Source of the DNA: an uncultured bacterium
GTDB lineage: Bacteria; Planctomycetota; UBA1135
Length of the DNA stretch: 64,000 nt
Direction: 5' to 3'
NCBI GenBank assembly: GCA_937919925.1
Contig: CALFOT010000110.1
Coordinates: 1-64,000 of the forward strand
Position numbers and translations under genes: made by a program. Of the stretch, positions 1-10,047 are shown piece by piece. Numbering within the stretch: position 1 is the first letter of the stretch; each line of letters starts with the position of its first letter. The notes beneath the pieces are model-generated. The model had not been told where the DNA came from, searched no databases, and was given only the letters and a program-made list of their open reading frames with translations.

Positions 1-100
1 TGACCACCACCATCCAGTCATGGTCGGTGGGCAAATCGGCTGGAACCGGTCCCACGCAGGCGGGGACGGCGCATAAAAGAGCAGCAGCGTATAACTTCAC
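1..100 (-). CDS. Partial CDS running off the left edge; predicted secreted protein or lipoprotein (MKLYAAALLCAVPACVGPVPADLPTDHDWMVVV...)
   Basis: Reverse complement from GTG at 100-98 is open to position 1 and encodes a signal-peptide-like N-terminus; the GTG overlaps the stop of the upstream radical SAM gene (GTGA, 4 nt). Not in ORF track because it has no stop in the window. Confidence 0.6.
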   Translation of the reverse strand, partial: MKLYAAALLCAVPACVGPVPADLPTDHDWMVVV

Positions 101-1035
101 GGGCAACAGGATAAGCGCGCGCCTTGGTGAGTGCCGCGCCGCAGCAATTCTTGTTCGATGTTGGAATGCACCTTTTGACGCCCTGGCCAGGGTTTTGGAG
201 CCAAGTAGCTCTCGGCGGGGGCTTCGGCAACGAGGCGGTGCACGATGATATGCGGGGGTAAATACTCAAGCGCATCGGCAATTTTGGTGGTGTACTCCTC
301 CGCACTGAGCAGAGTGATTTTCCCATCCAACCACATTTTGGCGAGTTTGGTTTTGTGCAGCACCATCAGTTGATGAAACTTAATCCCTTCGCAATTTACT
401 TTGGCCACTTCCTGCACTTGGCGCAGCAAGCCATTCTCTTTTTCACCAGGCAAGCCAGCAATGCAATGTGCAATACGCTGCAGCCCACGTTCGCCGGCAC
501 GCTCACAAGCAGAGTGAAAGTTGGCTAGCGTGTCATGGCGGCCAATGATTTTTTGCACGGCGTCATCCGCTGTTTCTAAACCGAATTCCACCCAGACTTC
601 CTTGAAGTACGGCAACTGCGCAGCGAGTAAATCGGCAGCTTCTGCGCTAAAACAATCAGGCCGGGTGCCGATGGTCAGGATTGGTGCAACCTCGGACCAA
701 CTTTTCATTTGCTCCAAAGCATTTGCAAGTGGCCGCAAATCAGGATAGGTATTCGAGTAGGATTGAAAATAGATGATGGCGGCTTGGCCTTCCGGGTTGA
801 CTTTGCGTGCGCGCGCCAGACCTTCTTGCCATTGTTGTTCCAAAGATTCGCTCCGTTTGGCGGCCCCGGTGCCACTGCCGGATAAATCGCAATAGATACA
901 ACCGCCGTAACCGCTGGCTCCATCGCGGTTAGGACAGGTCAATCCCAAATCAAGCATCACTCGGCGCAAGCGGCGGCCGTAGCGTTGCTTTAAACTACGA
1001 CCTAAGGTGTGGACTGGCGCCTGTGTGAAATCCAT
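97..1035 (-). CDS. Radical SAM protein, YhcC/TIGR01212-like
   Basis: CPNRDGASGYGGCIYCD cysteine motif, full-length ORF with YhcC-like features (HTLGRSLKQRYGRRLRRVMLDLGLTCPNRDG, ESYLAPKPWPGRQ). Confidence 0.85.
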   Translation of the reverse strand: MDFTQAPVHTLGRSLKQRYGRRLRRVMLDLGLTCPNRDGASGYGGCIYCDLSGSGTGAAKRSESLEQQWQEGLARARKVNPEGQAAIIYFQSYSNTYPDLRPLANALEQMKSWSEVAPILTIGTRPDCFSAEAADLLAAQLPYFKEVWVEFGLETADDAVQKIIGRHDTLANFHSACERAGERGLQRIAHCIAGLPGEKENGLLRQVQEVAKVNCEGIKFHQLMVLHKTKLAKMWLDGKITLLSAEEYTTKIADALEYLPPHIIVHRLVAEAPAESYLAPKPWPGRQKVHSNIEQELLRRGTHQGARLSCCP

Positions 1036-1052
1036 GAACCCTCATTCTACCT

Positions 1053-2972
1053 GTGACTGAAGCTCAGCCTCTACCTGTGGTCATTGGTACTGCTGGACAC
1101 ATTGACCACGGCAAATCCGCCTTGGTCGAAGCGCTCTGTGGCACTCACCCGGACCGCTGGCAAGAGGAGCAAGAACGTGGCATCACCATTGATTTGGGCT
1201 ATGCGCAACTCACTTATCCTGATGGCCTGGAGATCGGTTTTGTGGATGTGCCCGGTCACGAGAAGTTGGTGCGCAAGATGGTTGCTGGCGCCACCGGTAT
1301 GGGTGCCGCCATCCTGGTGGTGGCCACCGACGACGGCGTCATGACCCAAACCCGCGAGCACTTCGAGGTGCTGACTTTGTTGGGCGTGGATCGCGGCATG
1401 GTGGTGATTACCAAATCTGATTTAGCTGATGAAGAAACCATGATGATGGTGGAAGAGGAGGTACTCGAGTTAATCGAGGGTTCCAGTTGGGAAGGCGCCA
1501 AGATTCTGGCCGTGTCGGCACATACTGGCGCAGGTTTAGAGGAGCTGCGTGCCGCGCTGCGTGTGTTGGCGCAAGACGCACGCTGTCTTGCGGATCCTCT
1601 GCTGGCCTTTCGGATGCCGGTGCAACGCAGTTTTGCCTTGCAAGGTGCGGGCACGATTGCCACTGGGGTTTGTGCAAGTGGCACCTTGTTGGAAGGGCAA
1701 GAAGTGGTCGCGATGCCGTCAGGGAAAACAAGTCGGGTGCGCCGCGTACAAGTGCATGGACGCGCTGCTGGAGTAGCGACTGCCGGCTTACGTACGGCTT
1801 TGAACTTACCAGATTTGGTGAAAGATGACTGTGTGCGTGGCGTGGTGTTGGCAGCACCAGGAAGCGCCAGCAGTGGCAAGCTGTTGCGCATGAGTGTGAG
1901 TTTGCTGCCGAAAGCGCCGCCGTTGAAGCACGATTCCGAAGTGCAGTTATTGGCTGGTACGGCGGCTGTCGAGGCTCGCATCTATTTCAGTGCTGAACAA
2001 AGCGGGCCGGTGCTGTTTGTCGATGTCGAGGCCGAAGAAGAAATATGCTTGGTTCCCGGACAGCGCTGTTTATTGCGCCGCCCGTCACCGGCGCTGAACT
2101 TTGGCGTGGCGCGATTTTTGGGCTACGGAAAGTATCGTTTGCGCAAACGCGATGCTGAAGAACGCCAGTGGTGGCAACAAATCGCCGCCGTTTTGGATGA
2201 TCGCGAAGCTCTGCTGTGTTTGCTGTTGGAAGCCGATCAGGGCTTACCGAAAAAGCCGGTAGATTTGGCTCGCGCCCTGGGTTGGACGGTGCCGGGCACG
2301 GTGGAAATGTTGGACCGCTTGGTGGAAGCAACACGCGTGCAAGCCGTTGGTGCCGCCTATGTAGCCGCAGGTAGTGCCCAGGCCATGATGGGGGAAGTGA
2401 TGGGCGTGGTGGAAAATTTCCGCAGCAAACATCCGGGCCGTTTGCTCATTCCCATCCAACGCTTCCGCGATCGCCTGGGCAAGCCAGGTTGGAAGATGCT
2501 CGAAAAATTGCCTCCTGAACAATTGGAAGGCATGGGGGTGCGCCGACGCCGGGGCACAGCCTGGGAAATGCTGGGAGTGGAAATTCCGGCGGTGATTCGC
2601 GACGCGAGCCAAGCGCTACTGAACGTGGTCGAAAAGGGCGGGTTAACCCCTCCGGATTGGCCTGATGTCGTGGCGGCAAGTGGTTTGGATGCTAGCTTGG
2701 CGGTCGATGCCCGTGGCTTTTTGGTAGATTCCGGTTTGGCAGTCCAACCGATTGAAGGATTGCTGTTTTCCTTTGCCAGTGTCGATCAGTTTCGCGCTGC
2801 GGTCGTCGCGCAGTTACAGGGCAAAGGCATGGATATTCCCGCCTTACGTGACCGCTTTCAAACTTCGCGTAAATTTGTGATGCCCCTGCTGGAATACCTG
2901 GATGAATGTGGTGTCACCGAGCGCCGCGGCCCCAACCGTTTGCTGCGCGACGCCAGCGCCGCTTTGTTGTAA
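1053..2972 (+). CDS. selB: Selenocysteine-specific translation elongation factor SelB
   Basis: GTPase G1 GTAGHIDHGKSALV, ERGITIDLGYA, DVPGHEKLVRKM, TKSDL; C-terminal winged helix with LRDRFQTSRKFVMPLLEYLDECGVTERRG. GTG start. Confidence 0.95.
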   Translation: MTEAQPLPVVIGTAGHIDHGKSALVEALCGTHPDRWQEEQERGITIDLGYAQLTYPDGLEIGFVDVPGHEKLVRKMVAGATGMGAAILVVATDDGVMTQTREHFEVLTLLGVDRGMVVITKSDLADEETMMMVEEEVLELIEGSSWEGAKILAVSAHTGAGLEELRAALRVLAQDARCLADPLLAFRMPVQRSFALQGAGTIATGVCASGTLLEGQEVVAMPSGKTSRVRRVQVHGRAAGVATAGLRTALNLPDLVKDDCVRGVVLAAPGSASSGKLLRMSVSLLPKAPPLKHDSEVQLLAGTAAVEARIYFSAEQSGPVLFVDVEAEEEICLVPGQRCLLRRPSPALNFGVARFLGYGKYRLRKRDAEERQWWQQIAAVLDDREALLCLLLEADQGLPKKPVDLARALGWTVPGTVEMLDRLVEATRVQAVGAAYVAAGSAQAMMGEVMGVVENFRSKHPGRLLIPIQRFRDRLGKPGWKMLEKLPPEQLEGMGVRRRRGTAWEMLGVEIPAVIRDASQALLNVVEKGGLTPPDWPDVVAASGLDASLAVDARGFLVDSGLAVQPIEGLLFSFASVDQFRAAVVAQLQGKGMDIPALRDRFQTSRKFVMPLLEYLDECGVTERRGPNRLLRDASAALL

Positions 2973-3023
2973 GAAGCTTTCTTCGCCGCCTGGGCGCTGG
3001 CAAACTATACTCTTTGGAGGAAC

Positions 3024-3509
3024 ATGACAAAGCCAAGCCAAGCGTACGGGCCGGTGTTCGTAGCGGTGGATTTTTCACCGCAATCCGAACAGGCATTCCT
3101 TTTTGCAGCCGCATACGCGCGCAACTTTCACGCGCCGTTATTGGTGTTGCACGTGCTGCACGACCCCGAAGGCACTCCAGGGGTTTATCGTATGGAAGAT
3201 GGTTGTGGCGGTTTATTGCCGCTGAAAGATGCGGCGCAAATTTTGCTTGAGCGTTTTCGCGAACAGCTTTCGACAGAGTACCCCAATGCTTGCGATGACC
3301 TGGAGATTGATTTTCAACTATCCTCCGGTTTGCCATCCAACCGAATCCTCGAAATCGCCGAGCGCGTGCATGCGCGTTTGATTGTGCTCGGCAACACCGG
3401 CCAAGGCAGCTTTAGCCGTTTGCTGATGGGCTCCACCGCCACCTCGGTGATGAAAGGAACGCTGATTCCAGTCACTTTGGTGAGAGCTCTTGCCGATAGA
3501 GATGAGTAG
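3024..3509 (+). CDS. Universal stress protein (UspA family)
   Basis: VFVAVDFSPQSEQAFLFAAAYA... and C-terminal LIVLGNTGQGSFSRLLMGSTATSVMKG (GxGxxxxxxxGS ATP-binding motif). SD-like GGAGGA before ATG. Confidence 0.9.
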   Translation: MTKPSQAYGPVFVAVDFSPQSEQAFLFAAAYARNFHAPLLVLHVLHDPEGTPGVYRMEDGCGGLLPLKDAAQILLERFREQLSTEYPNACDDLEIDFQLSSGLPSNRILEIAERVHARLIVLGNTGQGSFSRLLMGSTATSVMKGTLIPVTLVRALADRDE

Positions 3510-3522
3510 TTAATGGTTCTGC

Positions 3523-5214
3523 ATGCTGTCGGAGTTCTTCACCACCGCCGTTGTCAACAACGAGATTGAAGTTTTCCCCTTGTTCATGGGGTTTGTGGGT
3601 GGTTTGGCGCTGTTCCTGTTCGGCATGGAACAGATGGCGTCGGCGCTGAAGAAGGTTGCAGGTACGGGCATGAAGAAGGTACTTGTCCGGTTAACCGCGA
3701 ATCGCTTTATGGGGGTGCTGACAGGAGCTTTTGTGACCACGGTGGTGCAGTCTTCTTCGGTCACCACCGTGCTGCTGGTGGGTTTTATTTCCGCGGACCT
3801 CATGTCGATGGCGCAGTCGGTGGGGGTGATCATGGGCGCCAACATTGGCAGCACCGTCACCGCGCAAATCATTGCTTTCAAAGTTACCAAGTATGCGCTG
3901 TTGCTAGTGGCGTTTGGTTTTGTGCTTTCCTTCGTTTCCAAGAGCCAGCGGATGAAGCAAGCGGGGCAAGCCTTGTTTGGCCTTGGCCTGATGTTTTTCG
4001 GCATGACGGTGATGGGTGACGCCATGCTGCCTTTACGCAGTTACACGCCCTTTATTAATTTGATGACGATGATGGAACAGCCGATTTACGGCATTCTCCT
4101 AGGTGCTGGTTTCACTGCTTTGGTGCAAGCATCTTCCGCCACCACAGGGGTGGTAATCGTGCTCGCCTCGCAAGGCATGATTTCTCTGCCCGCAGGTATT
4201 GCCCTGTGTCTAGGCGCCAATATCGGCACTTGCGTCACGGCTTTTCTTGCCGCGATTGGCAAACCGCGCGAGGCTTTGCGCGCGGCGGTGGTGCATGTGC
4301 TGTTTAATGTGCTGGGTGTTTTGCTGTGGTTTGCTTTCATTTCTGAACTGGCCGATTTTGTACGTTGGTTGTCGCCGTCTTCGCCGTTGACGGCTGGTTC
4401 CGCAGTACTAGCCACCGACGCGCCACGTCAAATCGCCAACGCGCACTCTGCTTTTAACATTGCCAATACGCTCATTTTTATTTGGTTTGCGCCGCTATTC
4501 GCGCGCTTGGTGCAATGGATCATCCCGGATCGCCCGCTCCACGAAGCCGAGTTGGTAAAAGCGAAATACTTGGATTCGGAATTACTGGATACGCCGTCGT
4601 TAGCCCTCGACCGTTCACGGTTGGAGTTGGTGCACATGGGGGATAGTGTGCGCGATATGTACGCTGCGATTATTCCTGCAGCCCTCACCGGTACCCGTGC
4701 CGAACTGGATCGTATTGAAGCCATGGATGATCGCGTCGATGCTTTGCACGGTTTTATTGTGACTTATCTGGGGCGTATTAGTCGTCGCGAGTTAAGCGCA
4801 GGGCAAACAGATGAACTGATGCGGTTGATGGAGACGGCCAACGATTTGGAAAACATTGGCGACATCATCGAAACCAATTTGGTACTGCTTGGGCGTGAAC
4901 GTTTAGCCAAAGGGGTTATGATCAGTAGTGCCACCGTGAAGGTCATCACGGATTTCCACGCTGCGATTGGCAGCGCTTTAGACTCCGCTTTTACCGCCGT
5001 GATTCAAGTCAATCCGGCGGCTGCCGAGCGCGTGATTCAAATGAAGGCGGAAATCAACCGCCTCTCTGGATCTGCCGCCAAGCACGAAGCCCAGCGCCTG
5101 GTCGTGGAAGAGCCCAACCGGCTGGCTGCTTACACTACCGAAATGGATATTCTTGAGAATCTCAAGCGCGTTTACTACTTCTGCCGCCGCATGGCACGCG
5201 CGTCGGTGCGCTGA
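3523..5214 (+). CDS. Na+/phosphate cotransporter family protein with C-terminal PhoU-like domain
   Basis: Duplicated TTVVQSSSVTT / TALVQASSATTG motifs of the NptA family, C-terminal helical PhoU-like region. Confidence 0.92.
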   Translation: MLSEFFTTAVVNNEIEVFPLFMGFVGGLALFLFGMEQMASALKKVAGTGMKKVLVRLTANRFMGVLTGAFVTTVVQSSSVTTVLLVGFISADLMSMAQSVGVIMGANIGSTVTAQIIAFKVTKYALLLVAFGFVLSFVSKSQRMKQAGQALFGLGLMFFGMTVMGDAMLPLRSYTPFINLMTMMEQPIYGILLGAGFTALVQASSATTGVVIVLASQGMISLPAGIALCLGANIGTCVTAFLAAIGKPREALRAAVVHVLFNVLGVLLWFAFISELADFVRWLSPSSPLTAGSAVLATDAPRQIANAHSAFNIANTLIFIWFAPLFARLVQWIIPDRPLHEAELVKAKYLDSELLDTPSLALDRSRLELVHMGDSVRDMYAAIIPAALTGTRAELDRIEAMDDRVDALHGFIVTYLGRISRRELSAGQTDELMRLMETANDLENIGDIIETNLVLLGRERLAKGVMISSATVKVITDFHAAIGSALDSAFTAVIQVNPAAAERVIQMKAEINRLSGSAAKHEAQRLVVEEPNRLAAYTTEMDILENLKRVYYFCRRMARASVR

Positions 5215-5227
5215 AACGGAACCTTCA

Positions 5228-7012
5228 CTAACTCCACGCATGAAAATGCCCACCGCGGGCACGTAGTAAGTTGCCAATGGTCATTGCCGCATTGATTAAT
5301 CCAACGTGGGTGTAGGCTTGCGGGAAATTACCCAGCATGCGTTTTTGCTCCAAGTCATAATCTTCGCTGAACAAACCTAAAGCATTCGCCTTGGCACTCA
5401 CTTGGTGGAACATGGCCACGGCTTCCTCTAAGTGTCCGGCAAGGGCCAGCGCTTCGATCCACCAGAAACTACAGATGGTAAACGTGCTGGTTGGAGTGCC
5501 GAAGTCGTCGGCGTGAACGTAACGCATCACGCCACCATCGCGCACTAACAATTCGCGATAGCGCTCGAGGGTAGAAAGGAAAAGTGGGTCATCTGCTTTG
5601 ATGAAACCAATGGAAGGCAGCAGCAGCAAAGCTGCATCGGCATTGGGTTCGCCGGTGGCTTGGATGAACATGCCAAGCTCTTGGTCGTAGCCTTCCTGCA
5701 GTAAACGCGCGCGCATGCTATCGGCAATCGGACTCCATGCAGCCAAGGCATCTTGGTGGCCAAAATGAGCGGCGATAAACGCGCCGTGGTGCACGGCAGC
5801 CCAACACATGGCGCGCGAGAAGGTGTGACGCATCGGCTTGCCGCGGTATTCCCATATACCCATGTCCTCGCGTTCGAAACCTTCGATGGCTTCGGCAACC
5901 AAGCGTTGCACCAGCGGGAACCAATGCTCAGGATCACGGAAAGAAGCACGTTGGTCCACGATCACCGAACGAATGCATAAAATCACTTCTCCCATCAAAT
6001 CGGCCTGATACTGGCTGGCTGCGGCATTGCCAATACGCACCGGTTTGGTACCTTCATAACCATGCAGATGAGGAAGTTCCGATTCTTCTAGCGTGCGTTC
6101 CCCGCCAATGCCGTACAAAGGTTGGAGCGGCCCCGCTTCGGTGACATCGAGCAGGAAGCGTAGAAACTGCTTGCCCTCGTGGAAGTGGGCCAAGCGGCGC
6201 AAAGCCTCCACCGTAAAGACCGAATCACGCAGCCAACAATAACGGTAATCCCAAGTACGCGGTTCGTCGAGTGTCTCCGGAATGCTGGTCGTGGAGGCCG
6301 CAATAATCGCACCTGTATCTTCGTAGGCGTGCAAACTCAAGCACAGTGCCGAGCGCATCACCATGTCATCTGCAAAGCCGGGCAAGAAACTATTGGTGGC
6401 CCATTTGCGCCAGCCAGCGATGGTTAAATCCATCGCGCGGTGAATATCATCGATGTGCTGTAGGGCGGGTGGCAAACCGTGGTCGAGCATAAAAAAGCGT
6501 GGCACATCCAGCGTGAACTCTTGTTCGTTCAGCACATAATCGATGGGCAAGTTGGTTTGCAAGCAATAGGGATGATTCTTACCGAGAAAGGTGATTCCCT
6601 GACCACCAGCCAACAGTATCGGCGTTTCGCGCCCGTAATCAGGCCGCGGATCAAAACGCACACTCACTCGCGGTCGTCCGCTGAGCGGCCGCATCAAACG
6701 CACTAAACGTAGAGGCGTTTGATGACGCAATCCGTCTGGAATACGCGGCAGGAAATCAAACAATTCCCAACTGCCACTGGCGCCATGAAAAATAGTCCGC
6801 AACACATTGGTGTTATGCACATACTTCATCTCACCCTGGATGAGTTCGCCATCGCTGAGGAACTGCCAACTGCCACCCTTTTCCTCATCCAAAATTCGCG
6901 CAAACAGGGAGGGCGAATCAAAACGCGGCATACACATCCAATCCACACTACTGTCTGGATGAACGAGGGCGATGGCACGCCCATTGCCTATGATGCCGTG
7001 GTCAAGTCGCAT
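5228..7012 (-). CDS. Glycoside hydrolase family 15 protein (trehalase/glucoamylase-like)
   Basis: MRLDHGIIGNGRAIALVHPDSSVDWMCMPRFDSPSLFARILD, TWDYRYCWLRDSVFTVEAL, TFTICSFWWIEALA; directly downstream of OtsA-OtsB. Confidence 0.92.
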   Translation of the reverse strand: MRLDHGIIGNGRAIALVHPDSSVDWMCMPRFDSPSLFARILDEEKGGSWQFLSDGELIQGEMKYVHNTNVLRTIFHGASGSWELFDFLPRIPDGLRHQTPLRLVRLMRPLSGRPRVSVRFDPRPDYGRETPILLAGGQGITFLGKNHPYCLQTNLPIDYVLNEQEFTLDVPRFFMLDHGLPPALQHIDDIHRAMDLTIAGWRKWATNSFLPGFADDMVMRSALCLSLHAYEDTGAIIAASTTSIPETLDEPRTWDYRYCWLRDSVFTVEALRRLAHFHEGKQFLRFLLDVTEAGPLQPLYGIGGERTLEESELPHLHGYEGTKPVRIGNAAASQYQADLMGEVILCIRSVIVDQRASFRDPEHWFPLVQRLVAEAIEGFEREDMGIWEYRGKPMRHTFSRAMCWAAVHHGAFIAAHFGHQDALAAWSPIADSMRARLLQEGYDQELGMFIQATGEPNADAALLLLPSIGFIKADDPLFLSTLERYRELLVRDGGVMRYVHADDFGTPTSTFTICSFWWIEALALAGHLEEAVAMFHQVSAKANALGLFSEDYDLEQKRMLGNFPQAYTHVGLINAAMTIGNLLRARGGHFHAWS

Positions 7013-7029
7013 GTAAGTCTTTGGTACAA

Positions 7030-9273
7030 CTAGCTATCGGAGAATTGGGCGGCGGAACTTGATGCCACCAAGCGGCGCAGCAGAGCGCGCAGGGCAGCGG
7101 GGGAATCGACACGATAATGAGCTGCCGACGGGCGGTTGCCAACCAAAATACTCCAAGCGGAAGCATCCACAGCCTGGAACATGGACTCATCGGTGTGGTC
7201 ATCACCTACAGCAAGGATCTGCTGGGGCGCGGATGGACAAGCGCGCAAAATATGACGCAGGGCATTGCCTTTGTTGATGCCAGCGGGGCGCACTTCCAAC
7301 ACTTTGTTGCCGCGCATCACTTGCACAGCCTGATCTTGCAACACTTCGATCAGGTGTTGAAAAAGTTCTTTGGCTTGCCAGGTGCCAAGGATTGGATCCG
7401 CTAGACGGTAATGCCATGAAATACCTACCTCTTTTTCTTCAATGCGCGCGCCGGGCACACTGGCCGTGAAGTGGTTGAAAATTTCGCGCACTTCATCTCG
7501 CCAATCCTGCGGCAAAAAATCAAATAGCGGGTGGAAAGCGCTATCACCGGTTTCGCGCAGAAAAGCACCGTGTTCGGCAACTAAGCCCACTCCAGTATGG
7601 CCCAGCCATTGTGCAAGCAAAGCGGCAGGACGCCCGGAAACCACCCAGGGTGAAATATGCGGATGCGCCACAAGACGCTGCAGGAGATCAAGGATTTCGG
7701 GAGTGGGGGTGGCCTCTAAAGGTTGGCCAGTGAACTCGCGGAGGGTGCCGTCATAATCGAGAAAAATTTGACAAGGTCCGCGCTTGATTTGGGTGCAAGA
7801 TTCTTGCAACTGGGCAAACTGGGAATCGAGCAGTTTGAGCGGCCGAACATCGGTGGAGTGCGAATCACGAATGGCACTTAAACAAGTGCGCGCCCACTTT
7901 TCCACACTGTTGGCAGCAATCCGTGCGCGCATCGGCTGCATACGGGCTTGCTGTTCTGCCAGCGGCATAAGCAGTGCGCGTTCTAACTGGCGCACGATAT
8001 CCGCCTGATCGAAAGAGTTCACGCGCAGGGCTTCGCCAAGTTCCCACGAGGCGCCGGTGGATTCACCGAGTACCAGCACACCATCATTGTGATGCCGCGA
8101 CGCAATAAATTCCTTGGCCACCAGATTGAGGCCATCCCGCAGCGGCGTGACCAAGGCAACATCGGCTGTACGGTACAAGGCGCGCAAACGCAAGGGCGTT
8201 ACAAATTGATACATATAATGCAATGGCTGGAGGCCAGGGCGCCCAAATTCGGCATTGATCGAACCAGCGAGCCGATCCACTTCGTCTTTCAATGCGACGT
8301 AATCACGCACTTCGGCGCGGGAAGGTACCGCGACTTGAATCATCATGACGCGCTCCACGCGGCTAGGATCCTGCTTCAGGAATTCACGAAAGGCTCGCAA
8401 GCGTTCGGGGATACCCTTGGTGTAATCCATTCGCTCTACACCCAAAATGATTTTCCGCCCAGCGGCCATCCGCAGGAGGTATTCCATGGATTCGACGATG
8501 GCGGCTTCTTCCTCGGTGTTGCCCTCACCCCAAGCATCTGCATCAATGGCCAACGGTTGGGCGAGTAGGTGCACTTTGCGCCCATCTATATGCACCTCGG
8601 AAGTGCGCGTTTCCAAGCCTAATGCATGACACGCTGCAGAACGGAAGTGGCGCACATAACCTAAAGTGTGGAAGGCAATCAAATCGGCGCCTAATACACC
8701 GCGGAGCAGTTCTTGGCGTTTGGGGAAGATTCGAAACAACTCGGATGACGGAAAGGGAATGTGCAAAAAGAAGCCGATGCGCAAATCTGGGCGCACATCG
8801 CGCAACATTTGTGGCAGCAACATCAAATGGAAGTCTTGTACAAAAACCGTATCGCCGGTATCCACCTGCGCCAACACCGTGGTTGCGAAACGCTGATTGA
8901 TCTTTACGTAGCATTCCCAATCCTCTTCGCTGAAATGCATCCGTTCATTGAAGTAATGAAACAACGGCCAAATGCATTGGTTGGATAAGTTTTGGTAGTA
9001 CTGGCGATGCTCCTCTGGCGACAAGCCCACGCCAACCAAATCACGTTTGCTCAAGGCAGCGCGCACTTTTTCATCAAGACTGCCATCGGCAGTAATCAAC
9101 CCTGGCCAGCCAATCCAGCCGCCGCCACTTTCCTTATGCAAACCCACCAAACCAGTCGCCAGGCCTCCCGACGAAAGTTGCACCTGGATGCCCTCATCGG
9201 TTTCTTCCATCGTGACTGGCAGACGGTTACTGACCAGCCATAAGCGGTTGCGCTGTGGTTTGGATGACGTCAT
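7030..9273 (-). CDS. Bifunctional trehalose-6-phosphate synthase/phosphatase (OtsA-OtsB fusion)
   Basis: GT20 N-terminus (LWLVSNRLPVT, VFVQDFHLMLLPQMLR, GVERMDYTKGIPERLRAF, NLVAKEF) followed by HAD phosphatase (IFLDYDGTLREF, VSGRPAALL, VGDDHTDESMF). Confidence 0.95.
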   Translation of the reverse strand: MTSSKPQRNRLWLVSNRLPVTMEETDEGIQVQLSSGGLATGLVGLHKESGGGWIGWPGLITADGSLDEKVRAALSKRDLVGVGLSPEEHRQYYQNLSNQCIWPLFHYFNERMHFSEEDWECYVKINQRFATTVLAQVDTGDTVFVQDFHLMLLPQMLRDVRPDLRIGFFLHIPFPSSELFRIFPKRQELLRGVLGADLIAFHTLGYVRHFRSAACHALGLETRTSEVHIDGRKVHLLAQPLAIDADAWGEGNTEEEAAIVESMEYLLRMAAGRKIILGVERMDYTKGIPERLRAFREFLKQDPSRVERVMMIQVAVPSRAEVRDYVALKDEVDRLAGSINAEFGRPGLQPLHYMYQFVTPLRLRALYRTADVALVTPLRDGLNLVAKEFIASRHHNDGVLVLGESTGASWELGEALRVNSFDQADIVRQLERALLMPLAEQQARMQPMRARIAANSVEKWARTCLSAIRDSHSTDVRPLKLLDSQFAQLQESCTQIKRGPCQIFLDYDGTLREFTGQPLEATPTPEILDLLQRLVAHPHISPWVVSGRPAALLAQWLGHTGVGLVAEHGAFLRETGDSAFHPLFDFLPQDWRDEVREIFNHFTASVPGARIEEKEVGISWHYRLADPILGTWQAKELFQHLIEVLQDQAVQVMRGNKVLEVRPAGINKGNALRHILRACPSAPQQILAVGDDHTDESMFQAVDASAWSILVGNRPSAAHYRVDSPAALRALLRRLVASSSAAQFSDS

Positions 9274-9306
9274 GGTAGGCTCGGTGAAAGAGTGGACTGG
9301 TAAATC

Positions 9307-10047
9307 CTAGCTCAGCACATCCGGCATTTCTGCCCGGATTTCCGCGACTCGCTGCGGCGTGCTGATTTCTTTCCAGTAACCGTGGTGCAAAAGTGCTCGT
9401 GCCGAGGATATGCCAGCGGCGATGGCCGGCACGAGCCCGTGGCGGATGGAGCAGATCGGCAGTTTGGGTGTGGCAAGCCGCGCTTGGCGCAGGAAATCTA
9501 ACCAAGCAGAGTCGGGGCGGGCAATGCCGGTGAAAACCGCCGCCCCAGTCGGGTTTGCGGGCGACGGAGCGTTGCGTGGGTGCAGGCCGCTGATCAAACC
9601 ATTGGCGTCGTAAGTTAAGCCGCCATAATCCGCGAGGGCAGTAAGCGGATGTAAGACCATCACGCTGCCTACTGGAGAGGAAGTTTGGCTAGTGAGCACC
9701 TGAAAATCAAAATCGGTGAACATCTTCGCGTTCACAATTACATCGGGGAGGCTACCGGATTGTTGGACCATCTCCAATAACGTGCCGCCGGTGCCAAGCA
9801 GATGCGGCTCGTTTAAAAAGTGCAGATTCATCGTGGGTGCCGCCCAACGCAACGCCTCGTCGCGAACCTGTTGGGGATGAAAATGCAGGTTGACCCAGAT
9901 CTCGGTGATTCCCGCAGTGGCCAAGCGTGCGAGTAAAAAACGTAGTGGCGTAGTGTTGCCAACCGGCACATTCGCTTTGGCAAACTGATTGCGTATGCCC
10001 TCCAAGCGAGTGGCTTTGCCCGCGGCAAGCAGAAGGGCGCTGCTCAT
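9307..10047 (-). CDS. Nucleotidyltransferase, MurU-like (N-acetylmuramate-1-phosphate uridylyltransferase family)
   Basis: MSSALLLAAGKATRLEGIRNQFAKANVPVGNTTPLRFLLARL; track ORF begins at 10116 but ATG at 10047 gives the canonical N-terminus. Overlaps the upstream kinase stop by 4 nt (ATGA). Confidence 0.75.
   Translation of the reverse strand: MSSALLLAAGKATRLEGIRNQFAKANVPVGNTTPLRFLLARLATAGITEIWVNLHFHPQQVRDEALRWAAPTMNLHFLNEPHLLGTGGTLLEMVQQSGSLPDVIVNAKMFTDFDFQVLTSQTSSPVGSVMVLHPLTALADYGGLTYDANGLISGLHPRNAPSPANPTGAAVFTGIARPDSAWLDFLRQARLATPKLPICSIRHGLVPAIAAGISSARALLHHGYWKEISTPQRVAEIRAEMPDVLS

Noticed and set aside
1256-1981. 241-aa minus-strand ORF inside selB
   Set aside because: Ser/Thr/Pro-rich shadow frame of a highly conserved gene; no start context or recognisable motif.
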